A stretch of DNA of 64,000 nt from contig JANQON010000006.1 in the NCBI GenBank assembly GCA_028289605.1, forward strand, positions 372,001 to 436,000. The letters run 5' to 3'. This DNA is from Hyphococcus sp. (lineage in GTDB: Bacteria; Pseudomonadota; Alphaproteobacteria; Caulobacterales; Parvularculaceae). A model generated the notes under the pieces. It was given only the letters and a program-made list of their open reading frames with translations. It made no database searches and was not told where the DNA came from. Position numbers and translations under genes: made by a program. How positions within the stretch are numbered: the stretch's first letter is position 1; every line of letters starts with the position of its first letter. Positions 8,011 through 16,744 of the stretch are shown one piece after another.

Positions 8011-9054
8011 TCACCCGATTTTCCCGTCGTGCAAAAATCTTCTATGCACCTCCAACATCTGTTCGAGCGTATGCTCTAAGTCCAACAATGAACTATTTTT
8101 AGAAACTTTTTTGATCTGCATGTCCGTTTGCAATCGGGCGTCGTTTCCTTTGACTTCACCGTCTCGTCCACGGATACGTATCTCACCGTCCGGGATATTT
8201 CTCAAACCAGACGCCAATTCGTCCATGAAAGCTTTCTTAAGCTTTCGTTTTCGAGCGCGATATCCGATATTTACCTTGACTTCCAACGCAGCTTCGTCCG
8301 GAACGGATTCAAGAATCCGCGTCGCCTCAACCTCACCGAACAGTTGTTCAATAATATCCCTGGACTTTGACCAGCCTTGCGCAATACCTTCTGCGAGTTT
8401 TCCGTGCATCTCCGATTCGATAACCTTTATCTGGGAGTCCATTGCTCCCGGCTCTGCAACTGTTTCTGGAACAAGTCCACCAATTTCCACTGTGGATATG
8501 TCGCCTAAATCTCCGCCAACTTGAGATCGATCAAATTTAGCTTGAAGCTCAACGCATTGATCTGTGTCTATTGCGCCGGCTTTTTCACGCAAGAGCCATG
8601 AAAAATACTCTTCCATTGCTTTTACTTGAATTGCCACATGCTGAATCTGATAAAAATGATCACCTATTGCGAGCCAATACGAGATACCATGGAGATACTC
8701 ATAGCCGGAGGGGGCCTTTCTTTCCGCAATTTTCCAAGCGTCCAGAGCTTCTTCTAATGAACCATGTTTTTGCTTTCCTTCGAGTTCCAAAAGAGCCTGC
8801 AATTCGCCAGGTGAGAACAAGCACAAGTTTCCAAAAACGTACTCATCGTCAAAGTGTAAATTATTGATCACTCGTTGATAATTGTTGGATTCCACCGGTG
8901 GGCTAATTCGTTCACTGATATTGTTCTTGAGCTGCTCCCGTCCTATCTTCTTCTCTAAGGCACCCTTGAGAACGTCAGAAAATGAGCGTTCCGGAAATTG
9001 ATTGTTCCCTCGTGACAATAGTCTGTAATTAATTCGACACCTTTTATTTGCCAA
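8011..9054 (-). CDS. Unrecognised 347-aa soluble protein of AT-rich two-gene cassette
   Basis: The first gene of the cassette. The start is TTG at 9054, backed by GGAG eight bases before it. No signal peptide or membrane span. The first ~180 residues look like a mixed alpha/beta domain: 'FDDEYVFGNLCLFSPGELQ', 'GYEYLHGISYWLAIGDHFYQIQHV', 'MEEYFSWLLRE'. A linker around 190-215 follows, then a helical/basic region ('YRARKRKLKKAFMDELASGL') and a C-terminal helix ending 'LEHTLEQMLEVHRRFL'. The layout recalls DUF4747-type proteins of phage-defence islands, but I cannot assign it. Same foreign-looking composition as 7427-7993. Confidence 0.75.
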   Translation of the reverse strand: MANKRCRINYRLLSRGNNQFPERSFSDVLKGALEKKIGREQLKNNISERISPPVESNNYQRVINNLHFDDEYVFGNLCLFSPGELQALLELEGKQKHGSLEEALDAWKIAERKAPSGYEYLHGISYWLAIGDHFYQIQHVAIQVKAMEEYFSWLLREKAGAIDTDQCVELQAKFDRSQVGGDLGDISTVEIGGLVPETVAEPGAMDSQIKVIESEMHGKLAEGIAQGWSKSRDIIEQLFGEVEATRILESVPDEAALEVKVNIGYRARKRKLKKAFMDELASGLRNIPDGEIRIRGRDGEVKGNDARLQTDMQIKKVSKNSSLLDLEHTLEQMLEVHRRFLHDGKIG

Positions 9055-9158
9055 AATTCAATCTCCAAATGGCTTCACTTTCAGAGTCTTCGCCAATTCG
9101 AGATTCAATCCAAGCCCTTTGAAGTTAATCAACAAAAAAGAACAAATCAAGAACAAAC

Positions 9159-10574
9159 TTAAATATGCATCACCCGCCCGTAAGCATCCAACACACTCTC
9201 ATGCATCATCTCCGACAACGTCGGGTGCGGGAAAATCGCATGCATCAGATCCTGCTCCACCAGCTCCGCTGATCGCGCAAGTCCAAACCCCTGGATGAGT
9301 TCCGTCACTTCCGCGCCGATCATGTGGGCGCCTAATAGCTCTCCGGTTTCTGCGTCGAACACGGTTTTGACGAGGCCTTCCGGTTCGCCGAGCGCGATGG
9401 CTTTGCCGTTGCCGTTGAAGGGGAACTTGCCGACTTTGACTTTGCGGCCCGCTTCTTTCGCCTTGTCTTCGGTGAGACCGACTGACGCGATTTGCGGTTG
9501 GCAATAGGTGCAGCCCGGGATGTTGGTGACGTCCAGGGGGTGGACGCCCTTCTCGCCGGCGATCTTTTCAACGCAGATGACCCCTTCGTGGGACGCCTTG
9601 TGGGCGAGCCAGGGGGCGCCGACGACGTCGCCGATGGCGTAGAGGCCTTTGACGCCGGTCTCCAGCCATTCGTTGACGACGATGTGGCCGCGATCGACTT
9701 TCGCGCCCACCGCTTCGAGGCCGAGGTTTTCGGTGTTGCCGACAATGCCGACGGCGAGGACGACGCGTTCGGCTTCCACCGTTTCGCTTTTGCCGTGTTT
9801 GGTTTTGATGGTCGCTTTCGCCAGGGCGCCCGACGTGTCGAGTTTTTCGACCTGGGCCGAGGTCATGATCTTCATGCCCTGTTTCTGGAACTGTTTGTCG
9901 GCGAAGGCGGAGATCTCTTTGTCCTCCACCGGCAGGATGCGGTCGAGCATTTCGACGATGGTCACCTCCGCGCCGAGGGCGCGGTAGAAGCTCGCAAACT
10001 CGATGCCGATGGCGCCCGACCCGATGACGAGCAGCGACTTGGGCATGATGTCAGGGACCATCGCTTCCTTCGCGGTCCACACGAACTTACCGTCGGGCTC
10101 AAGGCCCGCTTGCGGGATCGTGCGCGCCCGGGCGCCGGTGGCGAGGATGACGTGCTTCGCCGTCAGCGTGTCTTCCCCGTCTTTGGTTTTGACTTTGACT
10201 AAGGGCGCCGCAGCGCCCTTCTCCAGCCGCGCCTCGCCCTCGATCACCTGGATCTTGTTCTTTTTCATGAGATAGGCGACGCCCTTGGAGAGCTGGCCGG
10301 CGACATTGCGCGAGCGCTTGATCACCTTGTCGATGTCGAAGCCGATATTCTCCGCCATCAGGCCGAACTGCTCGGCGTGCTTCATGTTGGTGTAGATTTC
10401 CGACGTCCTCAGGAGCGCCTTGGTCGGGATGCAGCCCCAGTTGAGGCAAACCCCGCCCAAGGCGTCGCGCTCGACGATCGCCGCCTTCATCCCCAGCTGG
10501 GCGGCGCGGATCGCGGCCACATAGCCCCCGGGGCCGGAGCCGATAACGACGAGGTCTGCTTTGTGGTCGGTCAT
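9159..10574 (-). CDS. lpdA: Dihydrolipoyl dehydrogenase (E3)
   Basis: Reoxidises dihydrolipoamide on the E2 subunits of 2-oxoacid dehydrogenase complexes, passing electrons through FAD to NAD+. The 471 residues include the FAD motif GSGPGG (12-17), the redox disulfide GGVCLNWGCIPTK with Cys43 and Cys48, a second dinucleotide motif 'IGSGAIGIEFASF', and the C-terminal dimer-interface base in 'HAIFPHPTLSEMMHE'. AAAGG sits eight bases before the ATG. It stands alone between two AT-richer blocks. No other E3 is visible, so it may also serve the E1/E2 set at 59.3-62.6 kb. Confidence 0.96.
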   Translation of the reverse strand: MTDHKADLVVIGSGPGGYVAAIRAAQLGMKAAIVERDALGGVCLNWGCIPTKALLRTSEIYTNMKHAEQFGLMAENIGFDIDKVIKRSRNVAGQLSKGVAYLMKKNKIQVIEGEARLEKGAAAPLVKVKTKDGEDTLTAKHVILATGARARTIPQAGLEPDGKFVWTAKEAMVPDIMPKSLLVIGSGAIGIEFASFYRALGAEVTIVEMLDRILPVEDKEISAFADKQFQKQGMKIMTSAQVEKLDTSGALAKATIKTKHGKSETVEAERVVLAVGIVGNTENLGLEAVGAKVDRGHIVVNEWLETGVKGLYAIGDVVGAPWLAHKASHEGVICVEKIAGEKGVHPLDVTNIPGCTYCQPQIASVGLTEDKAKEAGRKVKVGKFPFNGNGKAIALGEPEGLVKTVFDAETGELLGAHMIGAEVTELIQGFGLARSAELVEQDLMHAIFPHPTLSEMMHESVLDAYGRVMHI

Positions 10575-10639
10575 GGGGAGCGCCTTTCTCTGCTCTGTGA
10601 GACATTTGAATGTCTGCTAGCAGGGAAAGCGCCAGCGCA

Positions 10640-12040
10640 TCAATCTTTTACTTTGTCTCCGCCTTCAAGTTGGAGTTCCAGGAGCAGCGCCTGCAAAGTC
10701 TCCGAAATAGCCAGGTTTCCATCGGCTCCGAATACCTGCCAGTCACGGCCGAGGCGTGCGTTCCTGATATTTCCCTGGCCATTCCCGGAATTATCCGCAA
10801 CAGCACCCAAGAGCTCCACCAATTGGTCCGGAGGAATTTCATTAATACGTTCGGCGAGAGCGTTTGTAATCGCCGCCTGACTTTGTCGACGCGCTTTGCG
10901 TTGCGCAACATACTCGTCGAGCAGGTCCTTGCAAATCTGGCTGGCGTAGGCCGTCGATCCGCCGTCAACGGCGTAACGCGGCAAATTCGCTGGCGAAGCT
11001 TTGCGAAGATAGCTCAAGCAGATTGTCGGCCCAAAATCGTTGTCGTCAACTTGCTTGACAACTTCGACCATCTGTTTCGCGATTTCCTGCTGTTGCGTAT
11101 TGCAGTTCTCCTTGCAATGCTCCTGACGCACCTCTTGCATGATGGATCTCGCTGTCGCGCCCGTAGCGCCGCCCGACTTCACGAGCTCGACCAACGCCTG
11201 CGATAGCTTTTCGTTCGTGGCAATCTTGCCTTGAAGCGCTTTGATGTCTGTTGCGATTTCGTTCTGCTCGTCTTCCAGTGACTTGACTCGCTTTTCCGCC
11301 GCCGCCAGCCGCGCCATCCGCTCTTTTTTCGCCTCATCGCTTTCATTTGCGGGAGCATTTGATTCTGCATCCACGGCGTTTCTTGCTTCAGGCAGCGCGT
11401 CATTGATTTCCTTTTCGCGCTGTTTTTTTGCGTCAGTTTTTTCTTGATATTCCGCATTCTCTTCGAGTGCCGCGTTAATCGCCTTTGCGATTTCCTGTAT
11501 TCCCGACGCCGAAGTCGCGCTCGCCGAGCCGCCGATTACAACAGCAGGTCGCTTCGCCAACGCGTTCATTTCCTCGATCGCAAGCAATCCCATCAACGCT
11601 GTCTGATTATGTCTTTGTCCGACCATGAAGTCGATTTCATCGATCATGCCGTTGCCATAGGCTTCACACAATCGAAAGTAAGCGTCGCGCAACGCTTGTA
11701 ACGCGGTTGTGCGCTCAATTAAAGATGCGCCCGTTTCTGTTGTTGCAAATGACCCAGCCCCGCTGGCGCCGCCCTTGCTTACCGACGCCTCGCCGCTTGC
11801 AGCGAAAACGGAGAACACATCAGGGCTGGGCTCGGCGCACGATATCGTCTGTGTACGAATGACCTCACCATGAGAATTATATTTGACAAGGCCGGGGTAC
11901 GTCAGAACAAATCGTTGTTTGGCGTCGACGATGTGACTATCGCCATGTTTCAATGTCGACGAACGGTACAACGAATTGATGTTTCCAAGCGTACAACCCG
12001 TGAGTAAAAAACAGAAAATGCAAGTAACAAGCAGTTTCAC
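10640..12040 (-). CDS. Large lipoprotein with coiled-coil core, function unknown
   Basis: A 466-residue putative outer-membrane lipoprotein. The GTG start at 12040 follows GGAGGGG; the signal ends in the lipobox LTGC (Cys16). Residues 125-190 contain 'TTALQALRDAYFRLCEAYGNG' and 'ALMGLLAIEEM', a block I believe recurs in uncharacterised proteobacterial lipoproteins. Residues 195-300 are a highly charged coiled coil (EKTDAKKQREKEINDAL, RLAAAEKRVKSLEDEQNE). Paired cysteines (CKENC) follow. Composition is lower in GC than in lpdA. The function is unknown; scaffold or surface attachment are possibilities. Confidence 0.7.
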   Translation of the reverse strand: MKLLVTCIFCFLLTGCTLGNINSLYRSSTLKHGDSHIVDAKQRFVLTYPGLVKYNSHGEVIRTQTISCAEPSPDVFSVFAASGEASVSKGGASGAGSFATTETGASLIERTTALQALRDAYFRLCEAYGNGMIDEIDFMVGQRHNQTALMGLLAIEEMNALAKRPAVVIGGSASATSASGIQEIAKAINAALEENAEYQEKTDAKKQREKEINDALPEARNAVDAESNAPANESDEAKKERMARLAAAEKRVKSLEDEQNEIATDIKALQGKIATNEKLSQALVELVKSGGATGATARSIMQEVRQEHCKENCNTQQQEIAKQMVEVVKQVDDNDFGPTICLSYLRKASPANLPRYAVDGGSTAYASQICKDLLDEYVAQRKARRQSQAAITNALAERINEIPPDQLVELLGAVADNSGNGQGNIRNARLGRDWQVFGADGNLAISETLQALLLELQLEGGDKVKD

Positions 12041-12146
12041 CCCACCCCTCCAATAGAAACGCCTCAGGAAAGCGTACTACTTCATTCCAGTAGAATGCAA
12101 TATTGATTGTGCACAACTGACTGCGCAAACTTATTGCAGTTCTGTT

Positions 12147-12168
12147 TGTGCGACCGCACAGTACGTAC
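12147..12168. promoter_or_regulatory. Palindromes in the haloalkane dehalogenase promoter region
   Basis: TGTGCG-AC-CGCACA (12147-12160) is immediately followed by the self-complementary GTACGTAC (12161-12168), 20-45 bp before the dehalogenase start. The gap 12041-12190 is AT-rich and serves two divergent genes. A regulator site is plausible but not shown. Confidence 0.4.
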
Positions 12169-12190
12169 ATTACACACACAGGATTGATCC

Positions 12191-13111
12191 ATGACCATCG
12201 ATGCTCTTCGCACCCCCGACGACCGCTTCGACAACCTCCCCGGCTGGACGTTCGCGCCCCGCTATGTTGAGGACCTGCCCGGCTATGAGGGCCTGCGCAT
12301 GCACTACGTCGACGAGGGAGACGGCGACGTGACCTTCCTTTGCATTCACGGCGAGCCCTCATGGGCCTATCTCTTCCGCAAGATGATCCCGGTCTTCACC
12401 GCCGCCGGCCATCGCGCCGTGGCGGTCGACATGTTCGGTTTCGGGCGCTCGGACAAGCCGACAGACGATAATGTCTACACGTATCATTTTCACCGCAACG
12501 CCCTCCTCGCCTTTATCGAGCGGATGGATTTGAAAAATGTCTGCCTCGTCTGTCAGGACTGGGGCGGGCTTCTGGGCCTCACCCTACCGATGGAGGCGCC
12601 GGACCGGTTCACCCGGCTGCTGGTGATGAACACCGGCCTTCCCGCCGGCGAGGAAGCGGGCGAAGGCTTCGCCATGTGGCGCGCCTATAACCGCGCCAAT
12701 CCGGATCTAAACGTCAGCGGCCTGATGCAACGCGGGACGCCTGTTCTTTCCGACGCGGAGGCGGCTGCTTATGACGCGCCTTTCCCCGACCAATCCTACA
12801 AGGGCGGCGTGCGGCGCTTCCCCGAACTGGTCATGTTGAAGGAACAGGGCCAAGACCTAACGCCCTTGTCGTCGGAAGGGGTCGAGACGTCTTTAAAGGC
12901 GCGCAAATTCTGGTCTGAAGACTGGTCCGGCGATGCATTCATGGCGATCGGCATGCAGGACCCGGTGCTGGGTCCGCCCGCCATGTACGGCCTTAAGAAG
13001 ATCATCAAGAACTGCCCCGACCCCGTCGAAGTCGCCGAGGCCGGCCACTTCGTCCAGGAATGGGGAGAACCAATCGCCAAAGCGGCGCTGGAAAAATTCG
13101 GGATCGCCTGA
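12191..13111 (+). CDS. Haloalkane dehalogenase (HLD-I, DhlA-like)
   Basis: An alpha/beta hydrolase that cleaves carbon-halogen bonds of haloalkanes by SN2 attack and hydrolysis, releasing an alcohol and halide. The 306 residues show the HLD-I set: oxyanion segment 'HGEPSWAY' (53-60), nucleophile Asp123 followed by halide-binding Trp124 ('QDWGG'), catalytic acid Asp257 ('GMQDPVLG') and His286 ('AGHFVQEWG'). These positions nearly match Asp124, Trp125, Asp260 and His289 of DhlA. Cytoplasmic. AGGA precedes the ATG. No haloacid or alcohol dehydrogenase lies beside it, so its natural substrate is open; an epoxide hydrolase is unlikely given the Asp-Trp pair. Confidence 0.92.
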   Translation: MTIDALRTPDDRFDNLPGWTFAPRYVEDLPGYEGLRMHYVDEGDGDVTFLCIHGEPSWAYLFRKMIPVFTAAGHRAVAVDMFGFGRSDKPTDDNVYTYHFHRNALLAFIERMDLKNVCLVCQDWGGLLGLTLPMEAPDRFTRLLVMNTGLPAGEEAGEGFAMWRAYNRANPDLNVSGLMQRGTPVLSDAEAAAYDAPFPDQSYKGGVRRFPELVMLKEQGQDLTPLSSEGVETSLKARKFWSEDWSGDAFMAIGMQDPVLGPPAMYGLKKIIKNCPDPVEVAEAGHFVQEWGEPIAKAALEKFGIA

Positions 13112-13114
13112 TCC

Positions 13115-13495
13115 CTATTCCTGCCACAGAGCGATCACCGCGCCGGCCGGGTCTCTGATCACCGCCATCTTGCCGCCGGCGAGACCGCGGGTCGGCGCCG
13201 CGATTTCGCCGCCCCGCGCCTTGACCTCTTCCAGGCTCTTGTCAAGGTCTTCAACCACCACATACATCAGCCATTGCGGCGGAATGTCGGCGTTCGTTCC
13301 AAGGGCGTGACAAACGCCGCTGACCGCTTCGCCGTTGGCGTCCTTCATCGTGTAGTCCGAATAGTCGCCCATGGGCGTGTCTTCGACTTGCCAGCCGACG
13401 ACCGCCTCATAGAAATCGCGAAGGCCCTCCGCATTCTGAACAGTCAGATCCCGCCAGCCGATAGAGCCGATGGGTTGTTTTTCCTTGTCCGTCAT
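13115..13495 (-). CDS. VOC-superfamily (glyoxalase-like) protein
   Basis: A 126-residue single VOC module pair: 'GSIGWRDLTVQNAEGLRDFYEAVVGW' and 'WLMYVVVEDLDKSLEEVKARGGEI', ending 'MAVIRDPAGAVIALWQE'. Metal-ligand positions (a terminal Glu in 'LWQE' type contexts) are partly preserved. The start at 13495 is chosen because GAGGAGA lies seven bases before it; a longer frame reaches 13525 without a site. It is convergent with the dehalogenase, three bases apart. The enzymatic role is unknown. Confidence 0.82.
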   Translation of the reverse strand: MTDKEKQPIGSIGWRDLTVQNAEGLRDFYEAVVGWQVEDTPMGDYSDYTMKDANGEAVSGVCHALGTNADIPPQWLMYVVVEDLDKSLEEVKARGGEIAAPTRGLAGGKMAVIRDPAGAVIALWQE

Positions 13496-13566
13496 CGTGT
13501 CTCTCCTCATGCGCTTCAGAACCATGCTAGGCTTTCGAAAAACAGCCTGTCAAAGGAAGACGCGCC

Positions 13567-15321
13567 ATGAGCCGCTTTGCCGTCAACTATGCATTCCTTT
13601 CCTGCGTCGCCCTGTGGGCGGCAGCCGAGACGAGCCTCGCCAGAGAACCCGCCGCTGACCGCACGCCGCCGCTCGAGGCGGCGTTGCACCATCCGAATGC
13701 AGGCCGCATGGGCATCGTGGTCGCTGAAGAAAAAACCGCAGCAAAAATCGGCTCGGAGATCCTGGCCAAGGGCGGCAACGCCGTCGACGCCGCGGTGGCG
13801 ACCGGCTTCGCGCTCGCCGTTACCCATCCGCGCGCCGGCAATATCGGCGGCGGCGGTTTCATGCTCGTTCATCTGCGCGAAGCAGGCGAGACCGTCGCCA
13901 TCGATTATCGCGAGACAGCGCCCGCGGCAGCGAGCCGCGATATGTTTCTGGATGACGGCGGCGTGGTCGACGAAGAGGCCGCCACACGGTCATACAAGTC
14001 TGCAGGCGTGCCAGGCACGGTGGCGGGCCTTCTTCATGCGCAAGATCAGTATGGGACTCTTTCCCGCAAGGAGGTCATGGCGCCGGCGATCCGCCTGGCG
14101 GAAAAGGGATGGCCCCTCACCTACTACCAGACCGCGATGATCGAAAGTCATCGAGACCTTCTAACCCGCGACCCCGCCGCCAAAGCGATTTTCTTTAAGG
14201 AGGACGGAGAGGGTTATCTTCCGGGCGATCATTTCCGCCGACCAGATCTCGCGCGCACGCTGAAGGCGATTTCCCGAAAAGGGCGCAACGGTTTTTACAA
14301 GGGCGACGTCGCGCAAAAGATCGCTGACGCTATGGCGGCGAATGGCGGGCTGATCACGACAGCGGATCTCGAAGGCTATGAGGTCGCAGTGCGCGAACCG
14401 GTGACGGGAACCTTTCGCGGCTATGAGATTCACTCCATGCCGCCGCCAAGCTCCGGCGGCGTTCATATCATTCAGATGCTCAACATGCTGGAAACAAAGC
14501 CGCCCTTCAAAAGCGCCGGCGACTCCGCCCCCCGCCTTCATTTCATCGCAGAGATTATGCGCCGCGCATATGCCGATCGCGCAGAGCATCTCGGCGACGC
14601 CGACTTTGTCGACACGCCCGTCGACGGGCTCATTTCCAAAGACTACGCTGCTGCGCTGGTCGCTGAAATCAACGCGGCCCGGGCGTCAACATCGAGCGAG
14701 GTGCGCGAAGGCGATCCGTACCCTTACGAAGGGCCCGACACCACGCATTACTCCGTCATCGACAAGGACGGAAATATGGTTGCAAACACCTATACGCTGA
14801 ATTTGTCCTACGGCTCCGGTATCGTTGCGCCCGGCACGGGTGTTCTGCTTAACAATGAAATGGACGACTTTTCTGCGGCGCCCGGCGTACCGAACAGCTA
14901 CGGCCTCGTCGGCGGCGAAAAGAACGCCATCGAACCCGGCAAACGGCCGCTGAGCTCCATGACGCCCGTTCTTGTCTTCAAGGACGGCGAACCGTTTCTC
15001 GCAACCGGCGCCCCCGGCGGCGCACGCATCATCACCGCGACGTTCAACGTCATCGTCAATGTCATCGATCGGGGCATGAATATCGCCGACGCCGCCGATG
15101 CGCCGCGCATCCATCATCAATGGTTGCCCGATGCGGTGATGTATGAACCGGGACTCGGCGTAGAAACGAAAGCCGCGCTCGAAGCCATGGGCCACACGCT
15201 GCAACCGTTCGACTGGTACGCCCGACCGGCGTCCGCGCAGACTGAGGACGGCTGGTTCTACGGCTACGCCGACAGCCGCATCCCCGGCGGCGGCGCCTGC
15301 GCGCCGGACGCCGGGTGCTGA
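13567..15321 (+). CDS. ggt: Gamma-glutamyltransferase / glutathione hydrolase
   Basis: A periplasmic Ntn-hydrolase that cleaves the gamma-glutamyl bond of glutathione. The 584-aa precursor has a signal peptide (to about residue 25, 'AAAETSLARE'), large-subunit motifs 'GGNAVDAAVATGFAL' and 'NIGGGGFM', and the autoprocessing site before Thr392 in 'DTTHYSV', which becomes the nucleophile of the small subunit. 'RPLSSMTPVLV' and 'GAPGGARI' form the glutamate-binding part. Length is normal. It may feed recovered amino acids to the cell together with the exported aminopeptidase at 17.2 kb. Confidence 0.95.
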   Translation: MSRFAVNYAFLSCVALWAAAETSLAREPAADRTPPLEAALHHPNAGRMGIVVAEEKTAAKIGSEILAKGGNAVDAAVATGFALAVTHPRAGNIGGGGFMLVHLREAGETVAIDYRETAPAAASRDMFLDDGGVVDEEAATRSYKSAGVPGTVAGLLHAQDQYGTLSRKEVMAPAIRLAEKGWPLTYYQTAMIESHRDLLTRDPAAKAIFFKEDGEGYLPGDHFRRPDLARTLKAISRKGRNGFYKGDVAQKIADAMAANGGLITTADLEGYEVAVREPVTGTFRGYEIHSMPPPSSGGVHIIQMLNMLETKPPFKSAGDSAPRLHFIAEIMRRAYADRAEHLGDADFVDTPVDGLISKDYAAALVAEINAARASTSSEVREGDPYPYEGPDTTHYSVIDKDGNMVANTYTLNLSYGSGIVAPGTGVLLNNEMDDFSAAPGVPNSYGLVGGEKNAIEPGKRPLSSMTPVLVFKDGEPFLATGAPGGARIITATFNVIVNVIDRGMNIADAADAPRIHHQWLPDAVMYEPGLGVETKAALEAMGHTLQPFDWYARPASAQTEDGWFYGYADSRIPGGGACAPDAGC

Positions 15322-15327
15322 GGCCAA

Positions 15328-15915
15328 TCAGTCGTCGGTGCGTTCGGGCAGCACCTTTAGGACCTTGTCGGTCACGAGTTCGACGGCGCCGCGCTGCATT
15401 TGCCCTTTCATAGTCATGCCCATCAGCCCGCCCATGCTGAATTCAGCAAATTCCTTGTTACGCCAGACGACTTCATTCGTTTCCTTGTCCATCAGATAGC
15501 CGGTCATTTCCGCGCCGCCGCTGGATCCAAAGGTCATCTTTGACGACGCATCGTGCAGCACCAGCAAGAGCACCCATCGGGAGCCGTCCGGCCCGATGTC
15601 GGCAATCATCTCCGGGTCGGCCTCTTCAAGGCCGTCGCGGGTGACGGCGGCGATCGTGTCGCGGTTTGTTTCAACCGAAAACACATAGTCGGACTTTTTC
15701 AGGCGGGCCTCGGCGACATTGTGCACCCATTTGTCGAGCTTCAGCTCTTTTTCCGTATCGATGCGGTGATCGACGACGGGCAACAAGACGAGATTGTCGA
15801 TCGCATCGCCGCTTAAGTTCGGGGCGACGAATTCCGCGGGCGGCGGCGCGCTTGCGCATCCCGCAAAGGCGACCGCCACGGCGCTGATTAGGCAATTTCG
15901 TATTGTGTTAATCAT
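15328..15915 (-). CDS. Lipoprotein, GNA1162/DUF799-like
   Basis: A 195-residue lipoprotein. The ATG at 15915 starts a signal ending in the lipobox 'FAGC' (Cys20); the frame extends further upstream but only over the neighbouring gene. The body has 'NLVLLPVVDHRID', 'SRWVLLLVLHDASSKM', 'AEMTGYLMDKETNEVVWRN', a pattern seen in DUF799/GNA1162-type and related outer-membrane assembly lipoproteins. Its start overlaps the stop of the 230-aa gene by 8 bp, so the two are one operon. Role inferred only as envelope-associated. Confidence 0.75.
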   Translation of the reverse strand: MINTIRNCLISAVAVAFAGCASAPPPAEFVAPNLSGDAIDNLVLLPVVDHRIDTEKELKLDKWVHNVAEARLKKSDYVFSVETNRDTIAAVTRDGLEEADPEMIADIGPDGSRWVLLLVLHDASSKMTFGSSGGAEMTGYLMDKETNEVVWRNKEFAEFSMGGLMGMTMKGQMQRGAVELVTDKVLKVLPERTDD

Positions 15916-16600
15916 CGTTCTCTCCCTCGTTTTTGTTGTTCCAGAACTCATCGGCAATTCTCTGCGCGATTTCTTCAAGCTCCTCATCGGCGGTGCGCGG
16001 CGTGACCCTGTCTTGCAATAAAAGCCGCGCACGCTCCGACAAATCGCTGGCGCGATAGACGCGAGCATCGATGACCAGCCGCTTGTCGGAGCGATCTGCG
16101 AGCAGAACCGATTGCGCCACTTGCCAACCGCGCCCGGAGCGCGCCCAGTAATCGAGATAAAACCGTGCACGGATAATCAAGACCTCGCGGTCGGCGGCGA
16201 TGTCAGACATCACCGCGCTTGCGTTGTCAAATGCTTGCCCTCGGCCTCGCTTTATGCCCTTGACAATATCGTTGTAGTCGGCTGCGCCATCGGACGCTTC
16301 CACCATTACGCGGTCGATGCGGCGCTCATCGATACCGTGATCGGACAGCGCCTGTGATATCTGATCGGCGAGCGCAGCGCTGAGTGTGTCCACGTCCGCT
16401 TTCGGCGCATCGATATGCGCATCGGTCTCCATGGAGAGGAATTCGACCTGCGGCGCAAAGACGGCGACCGCGGCGGCGTGATCGCTGGGTTCGGGTCCGT
16501 TAGCAGGATCGGCCGCGTGCGCGGCGCAGAGCGCTGCTGCAGCTGCGAAAACCGGCGCCGGCCACGCAGTAATCAGATGGTTTCGCGTTCTGACGGCCAT
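15908..16600 (-). CDS. Exported protein of unknown function, operon with 15328-15915
   Basis: A 230-residue protein with a probable signal peptide (hydrophobic 14-29, 'FAAAAALCAAHAAD'). The body has 'DVDTLSAALADQISQALSDHGI' and 'REVLIIRARFYLDYW', then a C-terminal 'TADEELEEIAQRIADEFWN'. This resembles envelope proteins that compute a summed value from CsgG/DUF4410-like folds, but I cannot name a family. Translationally coupled to the following lipoprotein. Confidence 0.65.
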   Translation of the reverse strand: MAVRTRNHLITAWPAPVFAAAAALCAAHAADPANGPEPSDHAAAVAVFAPQVEFLSMETDAHIDAPKADVDTLSAALADQISQALSDHGIDERRIDRVMVEASDGAADYNDIVKGIKRGRGQAFDNASAVMSDIAADREVLIIRARFYLDYWARSGRGWQVAQSVLLADRSDKRLVIDARVYRASDLSERARLLLQDRVTPRTADEELEEIAQRIADEFWNNKNEGENDD

Positions 16601-16744
16601 CGCCGCCTCCCGTTACGTTCTGTTCTCGGAAACGCAACCGGCGGGGAGGCTATCGGGCTGGGGACGGAATATCAATACTCGGACGATTTATGGCGTGCGC
16701 CTCCACCAGCCGGCAGTGAAGGCGCGGGCGTCTCTTATCGCGCG

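Noticed and set aside
8011-9054. Naming the AT-rich cassette as Kiwa (KwaA/KwaB)
   Set aside because: The sizes (four-helix membrane protein and ~350-aa partner) are similar, but the gene order is reversed and I cannot show DUF4868 motifs from the sequence, so the name would be a guess.
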